This document shows, one piece after another, positions 9,801-17,214 of a DNA stretch of 64,000 nt (positions within the stretch are counted from its first letter, which is position 1; every line of letters begins with the position of its first letter). This DNA is from Solirubrobacter sp963848475 (GTDB lineage: Bacteria; Actinomycetota; Thermoleophilia; Solirubrobacterales; Solirubrobacteraceae). The stretch is taken from NCBI GenBank assembly GCA_963848475.1, contig CAWKDW010000006.1:124001-188000 (forward strand). The letters run 5' to 3'. The notes beneath the pieces were generated by a model. That model saw only the letters and a program-made list of their open reading frames with translations, did not search any database and had not been told where the DNA came from. Both the position numbers and the translations under genes were made by a program.

Positions 9801-10587
9801 GCAGGGCCCGGTCGGTGATCGCGGCCAGCGCCTCCGGCAGGTAGGGCGCGCGCCGGCGCAGCGGGATCGGATCGTCCTGGACGCGCTGGCGCAGTTCCGC
9901 CACGGGGTTGCCGAGCGACGGGTAGGGCAGCTCGCCGCACAGCAACTCGTAGAGCACGACGCCTGCCCCGTAGACGTCGGCCGCGGGCGTGAGTTCCTCG
10001 CCCGTCGCCTGTTCAGGGGCGATGTACGCCGGCGTACCGAGCACCATCCCGGGCTGCGTCATCCCCGTGGCCGTGGCGTCGAGAAGCTTGGCGATCCCGA
10101 AGTCGCCCACCTTGAGCACGCCCTCCTCCGACAGGAGCAGGTTCTGCGGCTTGACGTCGCGGTGCAGGATCCCGCGGTCATGGGCGTATTGCAGTCCCGC
10201 GCACACCGCCACCAGCGCGGCGCAGGCGGCTTGCGGCTGGATCTGCCCGGCGTTGAGGCGGTCCTTGACGGTGCCGCCGAGGAGGCGTTCCATCACGAGG
10301 ACGAGGTGTTCCTCGACCTCGACAAAGTCGTACAGGCGCACCACGTGGGGGTGATCGAGCGACGCCATCACGCGCGCTTCGGAGAGAAAGCGCTGCGGAT
10401 CGCCGCTGGACGCGATCTGTTTGAGGGCGACGTCGCGGCCCAGACGGCGGTGCCGGCCGGCGACGACGATGCCGCTCGCGCCGCTCCCGAGCACCTCCCC
10501 GATCTCGTAGGCGGGAAGCAGGAGGGCGAGCACCTCACGGTCGCGCCGTGTGAACTCGGGGAGGCGCTGGCCCACTGGTCGCAGCAT
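6832..10587 (-). CDS. Ser/Thr protein kinase fused to AAA ATPase, helical repeats and LuxR-type HTH (PknK-like)
   Basis: A 1251-residue signalling protein from ATG 10587. The N-terminal kinase (about 27-275) is complete: glycine loop GSGASG (34-39), K56, HRD 142-144, DFG 162-164 and the GTPAYIAPEQA activation segment. A linker leads to a STAND/MalT-type ATPase with Walker A GPAGIGKS (366-373) and Walker B LLLIVDDLHL. A long helical-repeat region with TPR-like character follows. The last ~55 residues are a LuxR-family helix-turn-helix (LTPSERRVADLAAQGYSERE). Kinase plus MalT-like body resembles PknK of mycobacteria. The FHA regulator gene converges on it and is a natural candidate substrate; that link is inferred. 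No membrane segment is seen. Confidence 0.93.
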   Translation of the reverse strand: MLRPVGQRLPEFTRRDREVLALLLPAYEIGEVLGSGASGIVVAGRHRRLGRDVALKQIASSGDPQRFLSEARVMASLDHPHVVRLYDFVEVEEHLVLVMERLLGGTVKDRLNAGQIQPQAACAALVAVCAGLQYAHDRGILHRDVKPQNLLLSEEGVLKVGDFGIAKLLDATATGMTQPGMVLGTPAYIAPEQATGEELTPAADVYGAGVVLYELLCGELPYPSLGNPVAELRQRVQDDPIPLRRRAPYLPEALAAITDRALRRDPDERYAGAADLGAAVAAAADAEWPAGWLADSGLELRVGLPDRASLDRRHHGVAAVTTVIGTIEAPADPGGGLLEREREHAALVDVVAAAREGTGTVALLRGPAGIGKSRLLDAVASEAKRVGARTLWARGGEMERDFPYGVVRQLLEREVRDLEGARLSGAARLAGPVLGFEALDAAASGEAEREFAFCHGLYWLVCDLAETQPLLLIVDDLHLVDPPSLRFLLYLARRIQGLRIAVVCALRDGAAESDPASIAQLGSEPGVRAIRPRGLGPDGVATLVRARLGRVPDTAFVQACGDVTGGNPFLLEQLLQAADEERLTPDATAAGRVRELVPDAVTHSVVNRLERESPDATALARAVAVLGDDVELRHAAQLAGLELAVASACADRLAALALLRPGAPLSFLHPLLRSTVLADLRPAGRAAAHARAAAVLEADGAPVASVAAHMIELDPSGDAHVVAVLREAARSALEGGAADIAARQLQRARREPPPVADRGAVLAELGYAASVAGDAATAAEALDASVLLATNPVERVERQLRAFRAHFQLDGRLDPNEILTIIADVDAIGLEPGAATQALVGDVVAAATNVPSLLGELDVRLARFAASPGETVTERMMLAALSRVACHRGDSAARAADLAERALTGGVAPEGAEAVSRFTALFTLIDADRLDEAEAQLDATMAVSRWRGSLLGYASVVGCQALVAYQRGDVGRAVTDGVTALQSGSLHGALIPIVTACLVRARLAADDVAAAAELMAPLGDYELPDIVVFNHALVARAQVRFALGDVDAALADMRVALTRVPRAVGYSRVLPWRGLAIPMLLAAGREDEAAAVAVEDVAGARVWGTPGAVGAALVGWARCLPAEERSAVLREAISALETSPARLDLAQAWTALAETAIELGTGHQGQAALATGIEIASGCGAHALVARGRRALPGSTPDAVRSPLRLTPSERRVADLAAQGYSEREIAEALFITAKAVEDELLNVNVKLTGR

Positions 10588-10672
10588 AGGTCCTAGTGGG
10601 CTCCAAGTGAGGCCCAAGCGCAGTGGCGGAGTCTTCACCTCAGCAAGCAACCCCCTCCCCAAGGACCACACC

Positions 10673-12010
10673 ATGCGCCGCCTCACCGCCATCACCTCCA
10701 TCCTCACCGTCGGCCTCGCCCTCGCCCCGGTCGCCGCTCTCGGCCAGGCGCCGGGCGGGCCCGGCGGCGTGACCGCGCCGATGCCGACGGTCTCGCCGAC
10801 GCCCGGCGACCCGCCGGCCCCGGCGCCCACGCCGCCGATTGCCGCGCCCACCCCGGCGCCGACGCCCGTGCCGGCGTTCCCGGCGCCCGCCGGCGGCCTG
10901 CACGGCCCGCTGCCGGTCAACGCGAAGGCCATGGCCGCGAAGATCCGCGCGACGATGGCCGGCAACGCCTTCGGCTACCAGTTCGCGATCGCCCAGGGGG
11001 GCAAGCTCGTGCCCGGCAACACCACGACCGACAAGCGCGCCGGGGGCTTCGCACGTTCGGACGCCGACACCCCGAACGGCGGGCCAGTCGCGATGACCAA
11101 CACGATGCGCTACGAGGTCGCGAGCTTCACCAAGAACCCCGTCGCGCTGGAGACGATGAAGCTCCTGCGCCTGAACGGGCTGACCATCGAGTCCCCGATC
11201 CATCCGTGGCTGCCCGACAACTGGAAGGTGCGCGGGAGCGGCTTCACGACGATGAAGTTCCGTCACCTGCTCTCGCACACCTCAGGCGTCAATCAGATGC
11301 TCGTCGCGAAGAAGGCCAAACTCGGCGAGAAGAAGTTCAACAGCCTTGCCAATAACCGCTGGGAAGGCCTGAAGTGGACCGTCGAGCAGAACGTCGTGCT
11401 GGACTCCCCGTACTCCTACAAGAACGCCAACTTCGGCATCCTCGCGATCCTCAACGCCGCCCTCGCCCGCCAATCCGGCACCGTAGTGCTGGGGGAGGGC
11501 GGGCTCGCGCCGGTCAACAAGGAGAACTACTCGCTGTACGCCCAGACCTTCAACGCCAAGAACATCTGGACCCCCGCCGGGATCAAGATCGGCACCTGCG
11601 TCGGTGACAGCGCGACCGACGGCCTGAACTACCCGCTCGCCGCGAAGCAGTCGACGAAGGGCTCGCTCGGGTACTGGCCCGCCGGCAACTGCGCCGGCAA
11701 CGCCGGCCTGCGGCTGTCCTCGACCGAGATGGTGCGCTACCTCGCCCACCTGCGCCACGGCAGCATCGTCCACCCCGATGACCTCGCGAAGATGGACGAG
11801 CTGCGGCTGGGCTGGAGCTCCGCCAGCACCCTGTCCGGCGAGCCGGTCGGCGCCCGCTGGCACGGCGGCGCCTTCAACGGCACCAACCAGGTGTGGACCT
11901 GCGGCATGACGTTCCCGGACGGTACGGAGGCGGCGATGATCGTCAACTCCGCGATGAAGAGCGGCAGTGCCTGCAGCGTGCTGCTCGCCGGCTGGAACGC
12001 CGCCAAGTAG
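10673..12010 (+). CDS. Secreted serine hydrolase of the beta-lactamase / D-Ala-D-Ala carboxypeptidase fold
   Basis: A 445-residue exported protein starting at ATG 10673. A signal peptide (1-24, MRRLTAITSILTVGLALAPV then AALG) is followed by a Pro/Thr/Ala-rich spacer (about 33-72), as in cell-wall-spanning actinobacterial proteins. The catalytic domain shows S151-F-T-K154 (SxxK), the RHLLSHTSG block at about 197-205, Y249-x-N251 (YxN) and H397-G-G399 in place of KTG. This set fits class C beta-lactamase-like esterases and DD-peptidases. Whether it acts on peptidoglycan, esters or beta-lactams is not decidable. It is divergent from the kinase gene (85 bp between starts) and ends with a strong hairpin. 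Confidence 0.88.
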   Translation: MRRLTAITSILTVGLALAPVAALGQAPGGPGGVTAPMPTVSPTPGDPPAPAPTPPIAAPTPAPTPVPAFPAPAGGLHGPLPVNAKAMAAKIRATMAGNAFGYQFAIAQGGKLVPGNTTTDKRAGGFARSDADTPNGGPVAMTNTMRYEVASFTKNPVALETMKLLRLNGLTIESPIHPWLPDNWKVRGSGFTTMKFRHLLSHTSGVNQMLVAKKAKLGEKKFNSLANNRWEGLKWTVEQNVVLDSPYSYKNANFGILAILNAALARQSGTVVLGEGGLAPVNKENYSLYAQTFNAKNIWTPAGIKIGTCVGDSATDGLNYPLAAKQSTKGSLGYWPAGNCAGNAGLRLSSTEMVRYLAHLRHGSIVHPDDLAKMDELRLGWSSASTLSGEPVGARWHGGAFNGTNQVWTCGMTFPDGTEAAMIVNSAMKSGSACSVLLAGWNAAK

Positions 12011-12040
12011 CAACCGATCCGACCAACGCACGGCTCGCCC

Positions 12041-12075
12041 AACTGCCGCTTCGCCTTCACGGCGAGGCGGCAGTT
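12041..12075 (+). terminator. Hairpin terminator of the serine hydrolase gene
   Basis: The arms 12041-12049 and 12067-12075 pair perfectly (AACTGCCGC with GCGGCAGTT). A T-G wobble and a further 5-bp stem (TCGCC with GGCGA) close on the loop TTCAC. This gives a stem of about 15 bp located 31 bp after the stop codon. The T tract after it is weak (CGTCGTTT), as is usual in high-GC actinobacteria. Confidence 0.7.
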
Positions 12076-12240
12076 CGTCGTTTGGCCAACCGGCCGGCCG
12101 CGCACGAATCCCGCGCTGTCAGCACCGTGCCGATGTCGACGAGCTTCCTCACGCGCGGGGGGTGACGCGGGTTGCCTCGGCGTGTCTCGGACGCTGGGGA
12201 GCGGGCGGGTGTGAGCGCCAACGCGCCACCCGAGCGTTCG

Positions 12241-12281
12241 AGTGGTCACTTAGCGACCTCTGAGGTCGATACGTGACCACT
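12241..12281. repeat. 41-bp near-perfect dyad, possible operator or structured RNA
   Basis: The 41 bases are symmetric about base 12261 with 18 of 20 position pairs complementary. The outer arms are AGTGGTCAC and GTGACCACT; the inner arms are CGACCTC and GAGGTCG, around a single central T. The dyad lies in the gene-free stretch between the serine hydrolase terminator and the livF remnant. A one-base centre suits a protein-binding site better than an RNA hairpin. Function unknown. Confidence 0.6.
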
Positions 12282-12293
12282 TGCCGACCGGTG

Positions 12294-12346
12294 AGTGGCG
12301 ACGTGCCATCCGGCACGTCGGTCCTCGCAACCGGCCGTTCGCCACT
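12294..12346. repeat. Nested inverted repeats in the same intergenic stretch
   Basis: The outer arms AGTGGCG (12294-12300) and CGCCACT (12340-12346) enclose a 9-bp stem CGACGTGCC (12299-12307) / GGCACGTCG (12312-12320) with the loop ATCC. The outer and inner stems share two bases, so they are alternative pairings. The rest of 12076-12423 shows no convincing gene on either strand. Role unknown: a terminator for convergent transcripts or a second regulatory site are both possible. Confidence 0.45.
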
Positions 12347-12423
12347 GAAACCAGCCCACCGCCGTTTCGCGACAGCCTGGGCGGTTGACCAAGTCGACGA
12401 GCGCCGAGCTCGGGCTGAGGACT

Positions 12424-12989
12424 TCAGGCCGAGCCAGTGAAGTAGCCGGCGCCCAGACGCGCGTCCGCGAGCGCCGTGGCTCGAGCCGCGTCGAGCACGA
12501 TCTCACCGTCTTCGACGAGGACGATGCGGTCGGCGTGGCGTGCGAGCGCGAGCTGTTCGTCGGCGATCAGGACCGAGAGGCCCCGAAGTGCGGTCGCGAC
12601 CGCCTCGATCGCGCGGGGAGCGAGCCCGGCCGACGGCTCTTCGAGGATCAACAGATCGGGCGCGCTCATCAGCGCCCGGGCGATCACGAGCAGCTGCGCC
12701 TCGCCGCCGGAGAGCGTGCCTGCCCGCTGGTCGGTGCGCTCCGCCAGGTTGGGAAACCGATCGAGCACCGCGCTGAGACGCGCGCGCGACGACGGCCTTG
12801 TCGCGCCGGTCGCGATAGGCGCCGACCGCGAGGTTCTCGGACACGGTGAGCGACGGGAAGATCGGCCGTCCGGCCTCGACGTGGCCCGAGACGCCCTGGG
12901 TAGCCGGAGGCGAGCCTGCGCGCGACGCCGATGGGCCCACCGTCGTGACCGACGACAGCGACGATCTCGCGGGGGGCGACCGCGATCAC
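12424..12989 (-). pseudogene. livF: LivF-type ABC transporter ATPase remnant (Walker A deleted, frameshifted)
   Basis: Three segments in different frames reassemble a branched-chain amino-acid transporter ATPase. The first, from GTG 12989, reads REIVAVVGHDGGPIGVARRL. The VVGHDG that should begin the Walker A is joined directly to GGPI, so the P-loop lysine and about 30 residues are gone. The second segment reads SGHVEAGRPIFPSLTVSENL. The third holds the ABC signature LSGGEAQLLVIARAL, a Walker B-like LLILEEPSAGL and the switch region. Shifts lie near 12895 and 12785. Without a P-loop it cannot bind ATP normally. It is the last gene of the liv cassette and overlaps livG by 4 bp. Confidence 0.8.
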
Positions 12990-13600
12990 GCCGGCACCCC
13001 GAGATAGACGCTCTGAAGGGCGTCGAGTACCTCGTCCGGAGCACCGTGGCCGACGGCGCGGCCGTTGTCCAGGACGGTCACGACGTCAGCGACGGCTGCG
13101 ACGAGACGGAGGTCGTGCTCGACGATCAGGATCGCGCGACCGGCGACGCTGAGCCGCTCGACGGCGTCGATCAGCGTCGCCCGCTCGGCCGCGGTCATGC
13201 CGGCCGCGGGTTCGTCGAGCGCGAGCACCGGAGCCCCGGTCGCGGCCGCCAGCGCGACCGCCAGCAGCCGGCTCTGCCCCACGGTCAGGTCGGGCTGATC
13301 GCCAAGACCGACAAGGTCGAGATACGTCCACGCGCGTTCGGGATCGATCAGCGCGAGCTGCTGTAGCGGGCTCAGCCCAGGGAAGTGCGCGTCGCGCTGA
13401 AAGGTGCGGGTGACGCCGAGGGCGTTGAGCGCGGTCGTCTTGCCGCTGCCGTTGGGCCCGATCAAGGCGTGGATCTGCCCCGGCTCGACGTCGATGTCGA
13501 GGCCGCGGAGGATCTGACGGCCACCCAACGTGACGTCGAGTGCCCGCGCGTGCAGCCCCTCATCGGTCGCCGGCAATTCCCGCCGGCGGGCCGAGCTCAA
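12986..13600 (-). CDS. livG: LivG-like ABC transporter ATP-binding protein, unusually short
   Basis: A 204-residue ATPase; LivG is usually about 250. Walker A GPNGSGKTT, the Q-loop in TRTFQ, a Walker B APVLALDEPAAGM and the H-loop IVEHDLRLV are present. The C-terminal LDNGRAVGHGAPDEVLDAL is typical of LivG. However, the segment between Walker A and the Q-loop is missing (ALNALGVTRTFQ), and the stretch after LSPLQQLAL is also shortened. The ABC signature is degraded to LTVGQSRLLAVA. The start is uncertain (TTG 13600 or TTG 13576), and it overlaps the end of livM. Given the broken partner livF, this gene may also be decaying, though it could be a compact functional variant. Confidence 0.75.
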   Translation of the reverse strand: MSSARRRELPATDEGLHARALDVTLGGRQILRGLDIDVEPGQIHALIGPNGSGKTTALNALGVTRTFQRDAHFPGLSPLQQLALIDPERAWTYLDLVGLGDQPDLTVGQSRLLAVALAAATGAPVLALDEPAAGMTAAERATLIDAVERLSVAGRAILIVEHDLRLVAAVADVVTVLDNGRAVGHGAPDEVLDALQSVYLGVPA

Positions 13601-14399
13601 CCATGCCCGTGGCCGCGTCCCCCTGTCGCCGGACGGCGATCGCCGCGAGCAGCAGCGGCGCGGTCAGCCAATCGGCGACGTGCGGAAGGGCGACGATCAC
13701 CGCGATGCCCAGCAACGGACTCCGCGTCGCGGCCAACGCCGCCGCGAACAGCTGCAGGGCGATCAGCGGCGACACGTCGGTGGGCGCCGCGACGCCGAGC
13801 AGCACGGCGATCCCGCCTCCGGCGAGCGCGGCGGTCCCGCCGGCCACGGCGAGCGACCCGACTCGCCGGCTCGGGATACCGAGCGAGCGGGCGAACTCGG
13901 CATCGTCACGAGCCGCGGCCGCGGTCTGTCCGGGCGCACGCCGCGCGGCGTAGGCGACCGCCACGTAGATCGCGATGCACGCCACGGCGGCGACGATCAC
14001 GTGCAGGCCCGGCGTCAGCTTGATCGAGACACCGATCGGCGTCTGGACCGTGTCGAGCGCCGGGCGCGTCAGCCCCTGCGTACCGCCCGAAAGCTCCGGA
14101 AACCCGAGCAGGACGCTGTAGGCGAGCCACGCCAGCGCCCACGTCGTCAGCGCGACGAAGGCGGGCTCGGCGCGCTCGACCAGCGCCCCCACCAGCGCCC
14201 CCGCCGCCGTCGCGGCGACGACGGCGAGCAGGACGGCGCTGCCGATCGGAAGCCCCGCCCGCTCGAACTGGAGCGTCGCGACGCTCCCGATCGCCATGAA
14301 CGCGCTGGCGGCGAGCACCGGGAGCCCGCACCAGCGGACGGCCGGCAGCAGCCCGAACACGGCGGCGAGGAGGTACAGGTCGCGGGCCGCTTCGGTCAT
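13560..14399 (-). CDS. livM: LivM-like ABC transporter permease
   Basis: A 279-residue polytopic membrane protein from ATG 14399 with about eight hydrophobic helices. The composition, the FARSLGIPSRRVGSLAVAGG cytoplasmic-loop motif and the following AALAGG fit the LivM permease of branched-chain amino-acid (HAAT) transporters. It starts 4 nt after the livH stop and its 3' end overlaps livG by 41 bp, so the three are one operon. With LivH it would form the membrane channel. Substrate cannot be assigned; HAAT systems also carry amides, urea or aromatic compounds. Confidence 0.85.
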   Translation of the reverse strand: MTEAARDLYLLAAVFGLLPAVRWCGLPVLAASAFMAIGSVATLQFERAGLPIGSAVLLAVVAATAAGALVGALVERAEPAFVALTTWALAWLAYSVLLGFPELSGGTQGLTRPALDTVQTPIGVSIKLTPGLHVIVAAVACIAIYVAVAYAARRAPGQTAAAARDDAEFARSLGIPSRRVGSLAVAGGTAALAGGGIAVLLGVAAPTDVSPLIALQLFAAALAATRSPLLGIAVIVALPHVADWLTAPLLLAAIAVRRQGDAATGMVELGPPAGIAGDR

Positions 14400-14403
14400 G
14401 CGA

Positions 14404-15297
14404 TCAGCCCAGCAGGCCGCGTGGCCGCGTCGCGGCCAGGACGGCCAGGACGGTCAAGACGAGGATGTCGGCCCACCGGGCGCCGAGCGAGCTCGACGCG
14501 AGCACCAGCCCTTCGGCGGCTCCGAGGACGAGGCCGCCGGCCAGCGCGAGCCGCAACGAGCCGAGCCGCCCGAGGAACGCCGCCGTCATTCCCTTCAGGC
14601 CGAGCAGGATCCCGTCCTGCAGGCCGATCGGGGCCTGCGGCGCGATCAACAGCCCCGCCAGGCCCGCCAGCGCGCCGGCGATCAGGAACGCCACGAGCAC
14701 CACGCGCTCGGTCGGAACGCCCAGCAGCGCCGCGGCCCGCGCGTCGTCGCTGACCGCGCGCATCACGGCACCCGCCCCGGTCAGCGCCAGCGCCCGCTCC
14801 ACCAGCACGCCTGCAGCGAGACCGATCGCCAGGACCTCCAGCGCCCGCACCGGGACCGTGACACCGCCACCGAGGCCGAGCGAGCCCGGCGCGCCGAGTG
14901 GATCTCCAAGCGCGTACGCCTGCTGGGCGAACGGGATGGCGAGCAGTTCCCGCACCAGTAGTCCGGCGCCCAGCGAACCCGCCACCCAGCCGACCACGTC
15001 GCCTCGGAACGGCCGGATCGCCACCGCATAGACGGCGGCCGAGAGCGCCGCTCCCGCCGCCAACGCGACGCCCGCCAGGGCGACGATCTGCGCGGGGCCG
15101 AGTGGGGCGGCGATCGGCATGGTCCCGATCACCGCCAACACCGCGACGAACACCGCCCCGATCACGACATCCCCGTTCGCGAACGCGAGCACGCCCGTGA
15201 GGCGGAACACCAGCGTGAAACCGAGCGCGATCAGCCCGTACGCAGCGCCGGTCGCCAGGCCGGTGACGAGCGCCTGTACGGCGACCGGCCCGCTCAC
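14404..15297 (-). CDS. livH: LivH-like ABC transporter permease
   Basis: A 297-residue permease from GTG 15297. The first helix, VQALVTGLATGAAYGLIALG, is characteristic of LivH, and the loop MRAVSDDARAAALLGVPTER is the family EAA-like motif contacting the ATPases. About eight membrane helices follow the usual spacing. The GTG lies one base past the stop of the upstream lipoprotein gene, so translation is probably coupled. It pairs with livM immediately downstream. The protein itself looks intact although the ATPase genes of the cassette are damaged. Confidence 0.9.
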   Translation of the reverse strand: MSGPVAVQALVTGLATGAAYGLIALGFTLVFRLTGVLAFANGDVVIGAVFVAVLAVIGTMPIAAPLGPAQIVALAGVALAAGAALSAAVYAVAIRPFRGDVVGWVAGSLGAGLLVRELLAIPFAQQAYALGDPLGAPGSLGLGGGVTVPVRALEVLAIGLAAGVLVERALALTGAGAVMRAVSDDARAAALLGVPTERVVLVAFLIAGALAGLAGLLIAPQAPIGLQDGILLGLKGMTAAFLGRLGSLRLALAGGLVLGAAEGLVLASSSLGARWADILVLTVLAVLAATRPRGLLG

Positions 15298-15298
15298 G

Positions 15299-15859
15299 TT
15301 ACGAGACCGTGTACCGGATCCGGACCTTCCCGTCGCAGAGCGGAGCGACCTGGATGTCGATCGTGTTGTCGGGGCCCTTGAGATGCGCCTCGGCCTCGGC
15401 GCCCTCCTCCTGGTCGGTGCTGAGCGACGTGAAACCGGCGCCGACGAGTTCCTGCTGCGCCTCATCGCGCACCGACGCGAGGTCCTCCGGCGTCCCCTCG
15501 ACGACGGCGAGGAAGCGCTCGGTCTTGCCGAACGGACCCTCGGAGGCGTAGATGTGCGCGGAGGCGGGGACCTTCAGGTCCGCTGGCAGCTCGAGCTCGG
15601 GCGTCCCGTCGAGATCGCCGGCCTCGCCGCAGTCCTTGCCGCCCGCGGCCTGGGCCTCCTGCTCCTCCCGTTCGCGTTCCTCCTCGGAGTCGCCGTCCTC
15701 GCCCTGTTCTTCGCCCTGATCGGCGTCTGCATCCTGCGTCGACGTGGCCGCGGCGCCGGAACTCGAGTTCGTCGTCTCGTCGTCACCCCCGCAGCCGGCC
15801 AACATCAACACAAGAACGGCGCACAGCAATATGGCCAGTGAGGCCGGACGTGCAGTCAT
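15299..15859 (-). CDS. Putative lipoprotein, first gene of the liv operon
   Basis: A 186-residue protein from ATG 15859, preceded by an excellent ribosome site (GGAGGGGG about 7 nt upstream on the minus strand). A hydrophobic signal segment ends in the lipobox LAGC with C23, so the mature protein would be membrane-anchored outside. A low-complexity acidic stretch (about 42-70, rich in Glu, Asp and Gln) acts as a spacer. A small globular domain with three cysteines (C77, C175 and the lipid-bearing one) follows. I do not recognise the family. Its position directly ahead of livH suggests an accessory role in transport; this is inference. Confidence 0.75.
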   Translation of the reverse strand: MTARPASLAILLCAVLVLMLAGCGGDDETTNSSSGAAATSTQDADADQGEEQGEDGDSEEEREREEQEAQAAGGKDCGEAGDLDGTPELELPADLKVPASAHIYASEGPFGKTERFLAVVEGTPEDLASVRDEAQQELVGAGFTSLSTDQEEGAEAEAHLKGPDNTIDIQVAPLCDGKVRIRYTVS

Positions 15860-15908
15860 TGGAACCCCCTCCAGAGACCCAGGTTTCGCGTCATCATGAC
15901 GCATCACA

Positions 15909-17117
15909 ATGCGCGCCGGACTGGTCGTTCTCATGGTTGTCATCGGCCTGTCAAGCTGCGGAGGGGACGGCGACAGCGTGCCCGTGGTCGTCAGCGCTCC
16001 GGTGTCGACGCAGCCGTGGATCGCGCGGTCGATCGAGCGCGGCGCGCAACTCGCCGTCGACGAGATCAACGCCGACGGCGGAGTCCGGCTCAAGGGCGGC
16101 ACACGCCGGCTCAAGCTCGTCGTCATGGACAACGCCTCCTCGCCCGCCACGGCGCTGGCGAACGCGCGTGACGCGGTCAAGCGCAACGCCGCCGCGTTGC
16201 TCACCGACGGCACGGGCGCGGTCTCGGTCGCCTCGGTCACCGACCCGGCGAAGCTGCCCGTCTTCGTGCTCTTCGAGGGTGGATCGCAGCTGATCGACCC
16301 CGCCGCGCATCCCTCGCTGTTCCGGCTCGCGCCCGCCGACGCGATCATGGCTCGCCGCCTGGCCGACTACATCGCCAACAGCACGCCCAAGGTGGCGATG
16401 CTGACCGACGACTCGGCCTACGGCGAGCAGGGCCGGGAGGCCTTGCGCGACGCCTTTGCCGTGGACGAGGTGCAGGTCGTCTCGGACCAGTCGATCCCGG
16501 TGCGCGCGCAGGATCTCGCGCCGCAGATCCTGGACGCGCGGCGCTCAGGCGCCGACCACCTGATCGTGTGGGCCAGCGCCGGCGAGGTCGCCGCGGCGCT
16601 CGAGGCCGTACATCGCGCCGGCTGGAACGTCCCGGTCATCTCGGGCCAGACCGGGGAGGACCCGCTGATCCGCCAGCGACTCGTCGCCCATCCGGACTGG
16701 CTCGCCTCGCTGCGCTTCGTCAGCTCGCGCATCACCGCCGAGATCGGGCCGAAGCCGTTCAATGCCTTCCGGACCCGCTACGAAGCCAAGTTCGGCCAGG
16801 ACAAGGTTGGCGTCAAACAGGACGGGAAGGACGTGATCCAGCCGCCGGATTGGGCGATGTACCCGTACGACGCGGTCATGCTCGTCCACGAAGGCATCTC
16901 AGAGTCCGGGTCGCTCGGCGCGCCGCTGCTGCAGACCATCAACGACGGCGCCCGCATCACCGGCGCCAACGGCGACCAGCGCGCCTACAACGCCGATTAC
17001 CACGAGGGCGTGTCGCCGTCGGACATGTACTTCGCCCGCTTCCGCGGCTTCCTCTTCGAGCCCGTCAAGGACGACCCGCTCTCGGGCACGCTCCCCTCGG
17101 TCAACCAGCTCGGCTGA
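15909..17117 (+). CDS. ABC transporter substrate-binding lipoprotein, LivK/Leu-Ile-Val-type
   Basis: A 402-residue type I periplasmic-binding fold protein from ATG 15909. The signal peptide ends in the lipobox LSSC (C17). The fold signatures include RSIERGAQLAVDEINADGGV, a hallmark of LivK-like receptors, then VAMLTDDSAYGEQGREAL and GADHLIVWASAGEVAAALEA. It is divergent from the liv operon with only 49 bp between start codons, so a shared control region is likely. It would deliver ligand to LivHM. The ligand is unknown. Unlike the ATPases of the cassette, this gene looks intact, so it may still serve another transporter. A perfect terminator follows. Confidence 0.92.
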   Translation: MRAGLVVLMVVIGLSSCGGDGDSVPVVVSAPVSTQPWIARSIERGAQLAVDEINADGGVRLKGGTRRLKLVVMDNASSPATALANARDAVKRNAAALLTDGTGAVSVASVTDPAKLPVFVLFEGGSQLIDPAAHPSLFRLAPADAIMARRLADYIANSTPKVAMLTDDSAYGEQGREALRDAFAVDEVQVVSDQSIPVRAQDLAPQILDARRSGADHLIVWASAGEVAAALEAVHRAGWNVPVISGQTGEDPLIRQRLVAHPDWLASLRFVSSRITAEIGPKPFNAFRTRYEAKFGQDKVGVKQDGKDVIQPPDWAMYPYDAVMLVHEGISESGSLGAPLLQTINDGARITGANGDQRAYNADYHEGVSPSDMYFARFRGFLFEPVKDDPLSGTLPSVNQLG

Positions 17118-17125
17118 CCCAACGA

Positions 17126-17157
17126 GATGGAGCTCCGGCGCGTGCCGGAGCTCCATC
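17126..17157 (+). terminator. Strong intrinsic terminator after the binding-protein gene
   Basis: A perfect 14-bp stem (GATGGAGCTCCGGC with GCCGGAGCTCCATC) around the 4-nt loop GCGT, followed by CGTTTCCC, starts 9 bp past the stop codon. Confidence 0.85.
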
Positions 17158-17191
17158 CGTTTCCCGATCGGCGGGTCTAGTGCCGGCGGGA

Positions 17192-17211
17192 AGATCGCCC
17201 GTGGGCGATCT
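17192..17211 (-). terminator. Hairpin terminator of the BNR-propeller gene
   Basis: A 9-bp perfect inverted repeat (AGATCGCCC / GGGCGATCT) with a 2-base centre lies just beyond the stop codon at 17215 of the minus-strand gene. With the terminator at 17126-17157 it separates the two convergent transcripts. Confidence 0.55.
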
Positions 17212-17214
17212 CGC

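Noticed and set aside
12241..12281. CRISPR or transposon-end reading of the dyad
   Set aside because: Only one dyad, no spacers, no flanking target-site duplication and no transposase nearby.
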